Shown: positions 1 through 6,555, numbered from the stretch's first letter. The stretch is DNA of 7,186 nt from JANRLJ01 sp034437895 (GCA_034437895.1 DAOTTO010000612.1:1-7186); one strand, 5' to 3'. The notes: generated by a model from the letters alone, not told the origin. Made by a program: numbers and translations.

Positions 1-127
1 CTTTCGCTCACGCATTTACCCCACCCCTAAATCCCCTCCCCATTGCATGGAGAGGGGACTTCAAGATGCGTTTTTCTCCCCCTCTCCAAGTATTGGAGAG
101 GGGGCCGGGGGGTGAGGTAAACGAAAG
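1..127. repeat. Palindromic intergenic repeat with two nested hairpins
   Basis: The outer ends are complementary: CTTTCG (1-6) with CGAAAG (122-127), TTTACC (15-20) with GGTAAA (116-121), and CACCCC (22-27) with GGGGTG (109-114). Inside are two hairpins. One lies at 33-57, a 10-bp stem with one mismatch and a 5-nt loop. The other lies at 78-104, a perfect 12-bp stem with a 3-nt loop. The layout resembles small non-autonomous palindromic repeats (REP or MITE-like). It lies past the 3' end of the permease gene, so it could also protect or end that transcript, but neither strand has a T-tract after a stem. A related element lies at 2904-3002. Confidence 0.7.
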
Positions 128-151
128 TCCTGCAATAATTTGAATTTTTTG

Positions 152-212
152 AACCATCAAGTCACCAAGAATTTGAACTTCAATCTCTGTGTTCTCCGTG
201 CGCTCTGTGGTT
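152..212. repeat. Imperfect inverted repeat, distinct from the first element
   Basis: The left arm (about 152-170, starting AACCATCAAG) is imperfectly complementary to the right arm (about 192-212, ending CTCTGTGGTT). The right arm resembles the 'TTTGTGCCTTTGTGG' style of intergenic repeat that I recall from many bacterial genomes; this is recollection, not a search. No gene is visible between the first palindrome and the permease stop codon. Confidence 0.45.
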
Positions 213-252
213 AAATCTTTTCCAATTTCTTTCGCAACTCTACTCCAACGAT

Positions 253-1326
253 TTACTGCTGCTTCTTTAAGCGATCTAACGTCACGGCTAACACAATCAC
301 CAAACCGATGATGACCTGCTGCCAGTAAACCTGCACGTTAAACAGGTTAAAGCCGTTGCGAACCACCGACATCAACAGGCCGCCGATGACGGTGCCAAAA
401 ATCGTGCCTTCGCCCCCGCTGAGGCTCGTCCCGCCGATGACGGTTGCGGCAATTGCATCCAACTCATAGCCTTGTCCGGCGATAGCCTCCGCCGCGCTCA
501 CCCGCGCTGTTAGGATGACCGCCGCTACGCCGCACAACGCACCGCAGATCACATAGACCAGCGTGGTATAACGCTGTACCCGCACCCCGGAAAGACGGGC
601 AGTTTCCGCATTCCCGCCGATGGCGACGGTATATTCGCCCAAGCGCGTCCGGTTTAAGACAAAGCCAAAAATCAGCGCGATAATCAAGGCGATAATGGCC
701 GGAATAGGAATCCCGCGGAAGGTTTCGGTTTGCCCGACGTAACCGGAGAAGAAATTGATAAATTGATTCGGCAGGCCATAAATGGGGCGACCTTCGGTAA
801 AGATCATGGTCGCGCCGCGAAAAATGCTCATCGTGCCGAGCGTGACGATGAAGGGCGGCAGCCGCACGAGCGTAATGAGTCCGCCATTAATCAGGCCGCA
901 AAATGCGCCGATCATCACCCCGATAATGAGCAAGCCGGGCAAACTGCCTAGAATTTTGATGAACTGATTCGCGCCCTCGACATCGGCTTCTTTAGCGATG
1001 GACGCGACGAAAATACCCGCGAAGGCCACAATCGACCCAACGGAAAGATCAATCCCGCCTGTCGTGATGACAAACGTCATACCGACGGCGATAATAATGT
1101 TGATGGAGGCTTGCAGCGCGATTTGCAGCAGGTTACGATCCGTTAAAAAGACCTGCCGCCCCAAAGCATTTTCGGAATGGATGGTCAGGACGGCGCACAA
1201 AATCCCAAGCGCGATGATGATTCCAAAGCGCCCCAACATCACATTTAAAATTTTGCCGACGACTTCCCGCCGCGATTTTACGGCGGGTAAGGGGCTGACG
1301 GCGGGTGAAATGGTTTCTGTACTCAT
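253..1326 (-). CDS. Sugar ABC transporter permease, RbsC/CUT2 class
   Basis: Inner-membrane permease of a ribose-type (CUT2) ABC importer, 357 residues, a normal length for the family. It would form the channel with the ATPase encoded just upstream. After a polar N-terminus of about 30 residues come many hydrophobic segments, for example about 34-49, 70-88, 130-152, 208-224, 254-273 and 334-350. Family motifs are present: TGGIDLSVGS (89-98), GGNAETARLSG (237-247, the loop thought to contact the ATPase) and GGTSLSGGEG (298-307). The ATG overlaps the ATPase stop codon (ATGA), so translation is probably coupled. A purine-rich GGGAGAAG ends 10 nt before the start. The sugar cannot be read from the permease; ribose, xylose, galactose or similar are all possible. 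The family is certain and the substrate is not. Confidence 0.95.
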   Translation of the reverse strand: MSTETISPAVSPLPAVKSRREVVGKILNVMLGRFGIIIALGILCAVLTIHSENALGRQVFLTDRNLLQIALQASINIIIAVGMTFVITTGGIDLSVGSIVAFAGIFVASIAKEADVEGANQFIKILGSLPGLLIIGVMIGAFCGLINGGLITLVRLPPFIVTLGTMSIFRGATMIFTEGRPIYGLPNQFINFFSGYVGQTETFRGIPIPAIIALIIALIFGFVLNRTRLGEYTVAIGGNAETARLSGVRVQRYTTLVYVICGALCGVAAVILTARVSAAEAIAGQGYELDAIAATVIGGTSLSGGEGTIFGTVIGGLLMSVVRNGFNLFNVQVYWQQVIIGLVIVLAVTLDRLKKQQ

Positions 1327-2840
1327 GTTAGGGCGACTTCTCCCATCGCATATCTTAAAATGTCGGATTTAATCGTCTCAGGCCATTGATGATCGTCGCT
1401 GCGTTTAAACTCTTGCACGAAACGCCCCTCGCGCATGACAAAAATGCGGTCACTCATCCCGATCACTTCCGGCAGTTCGCTGGAAATCATGATGATGCAG
1501 CCGCCTGCCGCTGCTAGGGCGTTCATTAACTGATAAATTTCCACCTTCGCGCCCACGTCAATACCGCGTGTCGGCTCATTAAAGATGAGAATCTGGGCAT
1601 CGCTGAACAGCCATTTCGCCAGCACAACTTTTTGCTGATTCCCGCCGCTGAAAAATTTGGCGCGGCGTTTGGTATCGCCGGGGCGGATACTCAATTCGTT
1701 GATATATTTTTGCGCGATTTTGGTCTGCGCCGCCCGGTTGATGATGTTGGCTTTGGCGACTTTATCCACCCGCGAGAGTGAGATATTGACCGTCATCGGC
1801 AGGTTAAGCACGAGTCCCTGCTCCTTGCGATCCGCCGTCAGCAGGCCGATGCCTTTTTGGATGGCATCACGCGGCGTAGCGAAATGCACAGGCATATCGT
1901 TCAGAAACAGATAGCCGCTGTCGGCCTTGCGTGCGCCGAACAACACTTCGGAAAGCTCTGTGCGCCCCGCGCCCACCAACCCCGCAATCCCGATCACTTC
2001 GCCGGCATGAGCGCTAAAGTTGATATTTTCCAGCGCCCCCTTGAGGTTGATATTTTCCACGCGCAGAATTTCGCGTCCTTGCGGGACAACGACTTTGGGA
2101 TACATGGCGGAAATATCGCGCCCGACCATCATCTGGATAATGTCGTCGGTGTTGATCTCGCTTAGGTTGCGCGTCCCCATATTTTTACCGTCGCGCAGCA
2201 CTGTGACGCGGTTGCAAATCTCGAAAATTTCTTCCATGCGGTGCGAGACAAAAATAATCGACACGCCACGCTGAGTCAGGTCGCGCAAGGTGTTGAATAA
2301 ATCGTCAATTTCACGGTCTGTCAGCGAGGACGTTGGTTCGTCCATCACCAGAATATCGGCATTGGTGGAGAGCGCTTTGGCGATTTCGACCATTTGGCGC
2401 TGGGCGATGCTCAGGCGGCGGACGGGAACGGTCACATCAAAATCGGCGCTGAGTTGGTGGATTAAATCTCGCGCTGCCTTACGCATCGTTTTGGGATTGG
2501 TGATGCCGAGCGCATACGTAATTTCTTTGCCTAAAAAAATATTTTGCGCGGTGTTCATTTGGGGGATCAGGTTCAATTCCTGATGTACCATGCTGATGCC
2601 GTGTTTTTGCGAGTCCGACGGGCTGTGGATGCTGATCGACTGGCCTTTGACGACAATATCACCTGCGTCTTTGCTCACCGCGCCGAACAAAATTTTCATC
2701 AGAGTAGATTTGCCCGCGCCGTTTTCGCCAACCAGCGCATGAACTTCCCCCGGCAGCACATCCAGATTGACATTATCGAGGGCTTGCACTCCCGGATAAA
2801 CCTTGCTGATGTTAAGCATTTGTAATGCAAATTCGGCCAT
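1323..2840 (-). CDS. Sugar ABC transporter ATP-binding protein, two fused ATPase domains (RbsA/MglA/AraG class)
   Basis: Cytoplasmic ATPase that powers the importer, 505 residues with two nucleotide-binding domains in one chain. Domain 1 has Walker A GENGAGKST (38-46), signature LSIAQRQ (143-149), Walker B ILVMDEPT (163-170) and H-loop His200. Domain 2 has the degenerate P-loop GLVGAGRTE (287-295), signature FSGGNQQK (397-404) and a Walker B reading ILIFNEPTRG (417-426). The usual Asp is Asn421 there, and an SSE replaces the H-loop (about 453-455). A degenerate second P-loop is normal in this family; the Asn is less so. No clear ribosome-binding site precedes the ATG. An in-frame stop lies 12 nt upstream, and the spacing to the KVYPG motif matches RbsA, so this start is preferred over the ATG at 2819. 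It follows the LacI-type gene on the same strand after 177 bp and overlaps the permease by 4 bp. Confidence 0.95.
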   Translation of the reverse strand: MAEFALQMLNISKVYPGVQALDNVNLDVLPGEVHALVGENGAGKSTLMKILFGAVSKDAGDIVVKGQSISIHSPSDSQKHGISMVHQELNLIPQMNTAQNIFLGKEITYALGITNPKTMRKAARDLIHQLSADFDVTVPVRRLSIAQRQMVEIAKALSTNADILVMDEPTSSLTDREIDDLFNTLRDLTQRGVSIIFVSHRMEEIFEICNRVTVLRDGKNMGTRNLSEINTDDIIQMMVGRDISAMYPKVVVPQGREILRVENINLKGALENINFSAHAGEVIGIAGLVGAGRTELSEVLFGARKADSGYLFLNDMPVHFATPRDAIQKGIGLLTADRKEQGLVLNLPMTVNISLSRVDKVAKANIINRAAQTKIAQKYINELSIRPGDTKRRAKFFSGGNQQKVVLAKWLFSDAQILIFNEPTRGIDVGAKVEIYQLMNALAAAGGCIIMISSELPEVIGMSDRIFVMREGRFVQEFKRSDDHQWPETIKSDILRYAMGEVALT

Positions 2841-2903
2841 AATTTTGAGTTAAAAGTTATTAGTTGAAAGTTGAAAGGTCTAAATTCGGTTTCACTTTTC
2901 ACT

Positions 2904-3002
2904 TTAAAACTTACGCTTTAGCCCTCATCCCCCAAACCGTTCTCAACGTTCTTCTACGCTTGAGATGGATTTAGGGTGAAGGTAACGGAGCGTGACTTTT
3001 AA
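2904..3002. repeat. Long imperfect palindrome between repressor and ABC ATPase
   Basis: The left arm (2904-2948) and right arm (about 2957-3002) are complementary over some 45 bp with about 70% pairing by eye. It opens with TTAAAA pairing with TTTTAA (2997-3002), and the centre holds TCTCAA (2941-2946) against TTGAGA (2960-2965). The right arm read on the minus strand (TTACCTTCACCCTAAAT) matches the left end of the 1-127 element (TTTACCCCACCCCTAAAT), so the two appear to belong to one repeat family. The flank at 2849-2878 is AT-rich with repeated AGTTAAAAG/AGTTGAAAG units. The whole 2841-3017 gap holds no gene. The structure could weaken or end transcription from the repressor into the transporter. 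Confidence 0.65.
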
Positions 3003-3017
3003 CTTTCTCCTTTCACC

Positions 3018-4046
3018 TTATATTTTTATGTTCCGCAGCAACCGCGCGGGTGCCGCTGTTGATTTACGGACGATGAGTTCCGTCGGCAGTGTCAGATGCA
3101 GGATGGGCGCATCATCACCCTGAATACGCTTAAGTAATATCTCGGCGACTTTTTGCCCTAATTCGTATTTAGGCTGGGCGATGGTCGTCAGGCTAGGGAC
3201 GGCATAGGCTGAGATAGCGATGTCGTCAAACCCGATGATTGACAAATCTTCTGGAATGCGGATGTGGCGATCATAGGCGAAGCTCAACACCCCAAATGCC
3301 ATCAAATCATTAAAGGCGAAAATGGCGCTCGGTGGTGTGGATAGTCTTAGGAATTGATGCGCGGCCTTGTAACCAGAGTCAGGTAGGAAGTCGCCTTGAT
3401 GATAAATAAGGTCAGGGTCAATCGGCAGCCCGGCCTCTGACATCGCATCTTGTGCGCCTTGCCAACGCGATTTGACGGTTTCCAGCGGCTCTTGATTAAT
3501 GATGAAGGCGATGCGCTTATGACCGAGTTCGACGAGATGCTGCACTGCCATCCTCGCGCCGCCGTAGTTATCAGAAACGACCATATCCGCCGCCACACGC
3601 GGCAGGGGACGATCTACCACAACAATCGGATAGCCCTTGTCCAGATAGGCTTGTAACTCATCGGTCATATCGCCAGGGCTGACGATGATGATGCCAGCGG
3701 CGCGGTGTTGATAAAGCGTGGTCAGGTACGAAGCGGCTTTTTCGGTGCTTTCGCTGGTATTACACAGGACGACGACATAGCCTTGATCGAAACAAGCGTC
3801 TTCTACCCCTCGCGTTACTTCCGCGAAGAACGGATTATTGCTGTCGGGGATGATGACACCGAGTGTTAAACTTTGGTTGCGGCGTAGGTTACGTGCTAGG
3901 GCGTTATGCTCATAATGAAGTTCTTCTACCGCCTGATGCACACGCACCGCGATTTCCGGGCTGACGTAGCGCGTATTATTCAGTACCCGCGACACGGTAG
4001 CGATAGAAACATGGGCTTTTTTGGCAACATCTTTAATGGTAGTCAT
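3018..4046 (-). CDS. LacI-family transcriptional repressor, RbsR/PurR-like
   Basis: Sugar-responsive DNA-binding repressor, 342 residues from the chosen ATG, the usual LacI length. The helix-turn-helix is at 3-23 (TIKDVAKKAHVS then ATVSRVLN). The hinge helix HNALARNLR (47-55) has His where Pro is usual. The rest is a periplasmic-binding-protein-like effector domain. Residues lined up with ribose-binding protein contacts are present: NPFF (71-74), Asp145-Arg146, Arg194, Asn246-Asp247, GFDD (272-275) and Gln291. This suggests a monosaccharide effector. An in-frame TTG at 4058 would add MIFI, but the ATG at 4046 begins exactly at the conserved MTTIKDVA and is chosen. There is no good ribosome-binding site. 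The promoter carries a LacI-type operator, so autoregulation is likely. Transporter genes follow on the same strand, which points to them as targets. Confidence 0.93.
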   Translation of the reverse strand: MTTIKDVAKKAHVSIATVSRVLNNTRYVSPEIAVRVHQAVEELHYEHNALARNLRRNQSLTLGVIIPDSNNPFFAEVTRGVEDACFDQGYVVVLCNTSESTEKAASYLTTLYQHRAAGIIIVSPGDMTDELQAYLDKGYPIVVVDRPLPRVAADMVVSDNYGGARMAVQHLVELGHKRIAFIINQEPLETVKSRWQGAQDAMSEAGLPIDPDLIYHQGDFLPDSGYKAAHQFLRLSTPPSAIFAFNDLMAFGVLSFAYDRHIRIPEDLSIIGFDDIAISAYAVPSLTTIAQPKYELGQKVAEILLKRIQGDDAPILHLTLPTELIVRKSTAAPARLLRNIKI

Positions 4047-4066
4047 AATAAAAATCAATAATTCAT

Positions 4067-4078
4067 GTAAACGTTTTC
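4067..4078 (-). promoter_or_regulatory. LacI-family operator
   Basis: The core AAACGTTT (4069-4076) is a perfect palindrome with the central CG typical of LacI/PurR-family sites, extended as GTAAACGTTTTC. It sits about 5-16 nt past the -10 box of the repressor promoter, covering the predicted transcription start, an ideal place to block initiation. The regulator encoded next to it is the natural candidate to bind here. Confidence 0.8.
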
Positions 4079-4082
4079 CTAT

Positions 4083-4111
4083 ACTATAAACAGCCTCTAA
4101 AAAATTGTCAA
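4083..4111 (-). promoter_or_regulatory. Sigma70-type promoter for the LacI-family gene
   Basis: On the minus strand the -35 box is a perfect TTGACA (4111-4106). A 17-bp spacer follows, then the -10 box TATAGT (4088-4083), one base from consensus. The start of transcription should fall near 4076, giving a leader of about 30 nt. This is a strong constitutive-looking promoter gated by the overlapping operator. Confidence 0.85.
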
Positions 4112-4145
4112 CAAAGTGATGATTTTCTCTAACGTCGGCGAATAA

Positions 4146-4154
4146 TGCTACAAT
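4146..4154 (+). promoter_or_regulatory. Extended -10 promoter for the Uma2 operon
   Basis: TGCTACAAT fits the extended -10 pattern TGnTAnAAT. No good -35 box lies 16-18 bp upstream, as is common for extended -10 promoters. Transcription would start near 4161, about 26 nt before the chosen ATG. That would place the upstream ATG at 4145 outside the message. It runs away from the divergent repressor promoter, with the two -10 boxes about 60 bp apart. Confidence 0.55.
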
Positions 4155-4174
4155 TGAATCAAGTCACACTGAAT

Positions 4175-4179
4175 GGAGA
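4175..4179 (+). promoter_or_regulatory. Ribosome-binding site that sets the first Uma2 start
   Basis: GGAGA with a 7-nt spacer before the ATG at 4187. This start makes the protein 195 residues, the same as its neighbour and aligned from residue 1 without gaps. The longer reading from 4145 adds 14 residues with no family similarity. Confidence 0.8.
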
Positions 4180-4186
4180 CAGCACG

Positions 4187-4774
4187 ATGGCAGCACAACC
4201 GAGGCATGTCTGGACGGAAGCGGAATATCTCGAATTTGAGCGTAGTAATGATCGGAAACATGAATACTTCGCTGGTAACGTTTACGCCATGACAGGCGCA
4301 AGTCAAGATCATAATCGTGTCGCTGGCAGTACATTTGCCAGCCTGTATGCTCAGTTACGCAATCGTCCTTGCGATCTTTTTTCAGATAACATGCGTGTTA
4401 AAGTACAGGGTGACGGACTATACACCTATCCCGATCTTAGTATTGTTTGTGGTAAGCCGCAATTAGAGGATACAAAATTTGATACACTATTAAATCCCGC
4501 ACTTATCATCGAAGTCCTCTCGCCTTCGACTGAAAATTATGATCGGGGCGAGAAGTTCCGACTGTATCGTCAGATCGACTCCCTTCAAGAATACCTGCTG
4601 ATTGCACAGGACACGCCGCGAATCGAGCGCTATTTGCGCCAACCGAATCATGAATGGCTGCTGACTGAGGTTTCAGGATTAGCCGCGACGTTGGAACTAC
4701 CCTCGATTCAATGCACACTCGCGCTGGCAGATGTGTACGAAAAAGTCACGTTTGAAGATATGGAAAGGACTTAA
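4187..4774 (+). CDS. Uma2-family protein (DUF820, PD-(D/E)XK nuclease fold), copy 1
   Basis: A 195-residue Uma2-family protein of the restriction-endonuclease-like fold. The biological role of the family is not settled; a nuclease fold is established and activity here is inferred. Visible motifs are WTEAEYLEFER (9-19), HEYFAG with YAMTGA (25-38), YPDLSIVCG (81-89) with Asp83, and the IIEVLSPSTEN strand (107-117) with Glu109. These are followed by DRGEKFRLYR (119-128) with Lys123. Asp83, Glu109 and Lys123 are the likely metal/catalytic set, the Lys having moved from the classic ExK position to the next helix, as is usual in this family. No signal peptide or membrane segment is seen. The next gene is a paralog 2 bp downstream with about 56% identity (109 of 195 positions, hand-counted). 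Confidence 0.9.
   Translation: MAAQPRHVWTEAEYLEFERSNDRKHEYFAGNVYAMTGASQDHNRVAGSTFASLYAQLRNRPCDLFSDNMRVKVQGDGLYTYPDLSIVCGKPQLEDTKFDTLLNPALIIEVLSPSTENYDRGEKFRLYRQIDSLQEYLLIAQDTPRIERYLRQPNHEWLLTEVSGLAATLELPSIQCTLALADVYEKVTFEDMERT
4211..4244 (+). repeat. 34-bp exact direct repeat, copy A (in Uma2 copy 1)
   Basis: This 34-bp stretch, coding for WTEAEYLEFER, is identical to 4801-4834 in the second Uma2 gene, synonymous positions included. Elsewhere the two genes differ at many silent sites. Confidence 0.9.
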
Positions 4775-4776
4775 AA

Positions 4777-5364
4777 ATGTCAGCTCTGCCAAAACATCAT
4801 TGGACGGAAGCGGAATATCTCGAATTTGAGCGTACCAGTGAGAGTAGGCACGAATATTATCGCGGCGAAATTTTTGATATGGCTGGTGCCAAAGAAGCCC
4901 ATATCATTATTGCGGCTAATGGTGTAACCAGCCTAAATTTACAATTGCGCGATCATCCGTGCCGAGTTTATCAGAGTGATTTGCGTGTGCAGGTAAGTGA
5001 AATTGGTTTTTATAGTTATCCTGATATTGCTGTCATTTGTGGCGAATCACAATATGCCGATGACAAGCGCGATATGATTGTAAATCCAATACTCATTGTG
5101 GAAGTCCTCTCACCTTCTACCGAAAATGATGATCGAGGCGAGAAATTCCGCCACTATCGAAACTTAGAATCGCTTCAAGAATATCTTCTGATTGCTCAGA
5201 ACAGCCATCATATCGAACGCTATCTACGGCAAGAAACTGGCGATTGGTTGCTTACAGATCGGACAGGTTTAGATAAAACACTCGATCTACCCTCGATCAA
5301 ATGCACGCTTGCACTGGCGGAAGTATACCGGAAGGTTATTTTTGAAGATAATCTGACGAAATGA
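4777..5364 (+). CDS. Uma2-family protein (DUF820, PD-(D/E)XK nuclease fold), copy 2
   Basis: A second 195-residue Uma2 protein that aligns with copy 1 end to end without a gap. The putative active-site residues Asp83 (YPDIAV), Glu109 (IVEVLSPSTEN) and Lys123 (DRGEKF) are all kept, so neither copy looks dead. Differences cluster in residues 20-80, for example SESRHEYYRGEIFD against NDRKHEYFAGNVYA, while 107-127 and 131-140 are almost unchanged. AAAGGA lies 7 nt before the ATG, which follows the stop of copy 1 by 2 bp. Its stop overlaps the kinase start as ATGA, so the three genes are probably co-translated. Function unknown beyond the fold; a tandem duplication is the simplest origin. Confidence 0.9.
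   Translation: MSALPKHHWTEAEYLEFERTSESRHEYYRGEIFDMAGAKEAHIIIAANGVTSLNLQLRDHPCRVYQSDLRVQVSEIGFYSYPDIAVICGESQYADDKRDMIVNPILIVEVLSPSTENDDRGEKFRHYRNLESLQEYLLIAQNSHHIERYLRQETGDWLLTDRTGLDKTLDLPSIKCTLALAEVYRKVIFEDNLTK
4801..4834 (+). repeat. 34-bp exact direct repeat, copy B (in Uma2 copy 2)
   Basis: The partner of 4211-4244, offset by 590 bp. Recombination between the two copies would delete one Uma2 gene and leave a single intact in-frame fusion. Confidence 0.9.
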
Positions 5365-6542
5365 AATCTGATCATCTCGCCCTCGAAACCGACAGCCAAA
5401 AACTTCATCGCCGCAACCGTGAACTTTCCATCATTAACGCCATCGCCGAGGCGCTCAATCGTGAGGTTGATCTGGCGCGATCCCTCGATAACACACTTGA
5501 ACAGGTGACGGAACTATTCGATCTTCAAACCGGATGGGTGTGGCTGACTGACGAAAATGGCGAGGAAGCCTATCTCGCCGCCTTGCGAAATCTGCCATCC
5601 GCGCTGACGGACGATCCCGAAATCATGGATGGGGCAGGATGGTGTCACTGTTTGGAAACCTATCAAGACGATGATATGGAAGGCGCGGCAAATGTCAACA
5701 TCATCACCTGTTCGCGCTTAAAAGATTTGGTCGAGCGCACCGATAATCTGCGCTATCACGCCAGCATCCCGCTGTATGCACACGGCAAAAAATTAGGCAT
5801 TTTGAACGTCGTCAGCCGCGATTGGCGCAAACTCTCGTCCGATGATCTCAAGCTGCTGTATACCGTCGGTGATCTGTTGAGCATCGCGATTGAACGGGCG
5901 CGATTGTTCAGCCGGAGCGCACAACTCGGCGCGGCGGAGGAACGCAATCGGCTGGCGCGGGAGATTCACGATACGCTGGCGCAAGGCTTAACGGCGATTG
6001 CCTTGAAGCTGGAAGCTGCCGACGCGCTGTTAGAAACTGACACGAGCGCCGAGAAAACGCGGTTAATGGTGCAGCAGGCGCTTGAGTTGGCGCGGGAAAA
6101 TTTGGAAGAAGCGCGGCGTTCTGTGCTAGATTTACGCGCTGCGCCGTTGGAAGGGCGGACTCTGGCGGATGCGCTAGAAGCCTTGGCGCGGGATGCCGCC
6201 ATCCGTGCCGGATTAACGCTCGATTTTACGGCGAATGAGCGTGTGCTGCTGCCGCCGCGCATCGAATCCGGCTTGTATCGCATCGCGCAAGAAGCGTTTA
6301 CTAACATCACCCGCCATGCCCAGGCGACTACGCTCACCATCGAACTCAACAGCGATGCCACTCAGGTACAATTGACGATCATGGATGATGGGCGCGGCTT
6401 TAATCCTGATGAACCGCGTGAAGGGCGATTTGGCTTGCTTGGATTGAATGAGCGTGTGCGGCTGCTCGGCGGCCTGCTCAAATTATGGAGCGGCCCCGAT
6501 GTCGGCACGTATCTGCATGTGACTGTGCCGTTAAAACGATAA
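5361..6542 (+). CDS. Soluble GAF-domain sensor histidine kinase, NarL class (HisKA_3 + HATPase)
   Basis: Cytoplasmic sensor kinase of 393 residues with no membrane segment or signal peptide. A short helix (about 10-50) leads into a GAF sensor domain (about 35-180). Next comes the HisKA_3 dimerisation domain with the H-box NRLAREIHDTLAQGL (196-210) and phosphate-accepting His203. The ATPase domain has N-box EAFTNITRHA (311-320, Asn315), G1 DDGRGF (342-347) and G2 GRFGLLGLNERV (355-366). All catalytic motifs are intact. The GAF domain has Cys95-His-Cys97 and Cys117, which could bind a metal or Fe-S cluster. The ATG overlaps the Uma2 stop by 4 bp, with only a distant GAAG 13 nt upstream, so translation is likely coupled. 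The expected NarL-type response regulator is not next door: the following gene is an ATPase. Confidence 0.92.
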   Translation: MKSDHLALETDSQKLHRRNRELSIINAIAEALNREVDLARSLDNTLEQVTELFDLQTGWVWLTDENGEEAYLAALRNLPSALTDDPEIMDGAGWCHCLETYQDDDMEGAANVNIITCSRLKDLVERTDNLRYHASIPLYAHGKKLGILNVVSRDWRKLSSDDLKLLYTVGDLLSIAIERARLFSRSAQLGAAEERNRLAREIHDTLAQGLTAIALKLEAADALLETDTSAEKTRLMVQQALELARENLEEARRSVLDLRAAPLEGRTLADALEALARDAAIRAGLTLDFTANERVLLPPRIESGLYRIAQEAFTNITRHAQATTLTIELNSDATQVQLTIMDDGRGFNPDEPREGRFGLLGLNERVRLLGGLLKLWSGPDVGTYLHVTVPLKR

Positions 6543-6555
6543 AGTGAGGTGAATT

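Noticed and set aside
78..104. Perfect 12-bp hairpin as a rho-independent terminator for the transporter operon
   Set aside because: On the minus strand the stem is followed by an A-rich run, not T residues. On the plus strand it is followed by a GC-rich stretch. It fits a repeat better than a classic terminator.
998..1372. 124-codon plus-strand open frame opposite the permease and ATPase
   Set aside because: It is antisense to two clearly identified genes and its translation shows no recognisable domain.
2699..2902. 67-codon minus-strand frame over the start of the ABC ATPase
   Set aside because: It is out of frame with the Walker A region of the real gene and begins in the AT-rich repeat; no motif or ribosome-binding site supports it.
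2945..2950. AACGTT as a LacI operator in front of the ABC ATPase
   Set aside because: Only a 6-bp palindrome with poor flanks, and it lies in the loop region of the inverted repeat, so chance is the likelier explanation.
4047..4058. TTG start adding four residues to the LacI-type protein
   Set aside because: The ATG at 4046 starts exactly at the conserved MTTIKDVA, and there is no ribosome-binding site favouring TTG.
4145..4186. Upstream ATG giving a 209-residue Uma2 protein
   Set aside because: It has no ribosome-binding site, lies upstream of the predicted transcription start, and adds residues absent from the paralog. The ATG at 4187 has GGAGA at 7 nt.
5966..6361. 131-codon minus-strand open frame opposite the histidine kinase
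   Set aside because: It lies wholly inside the kinase gene with its H-box and N-box intact. Its Ala/Ser/Arg-rich translation is typical of an antisense shadow.
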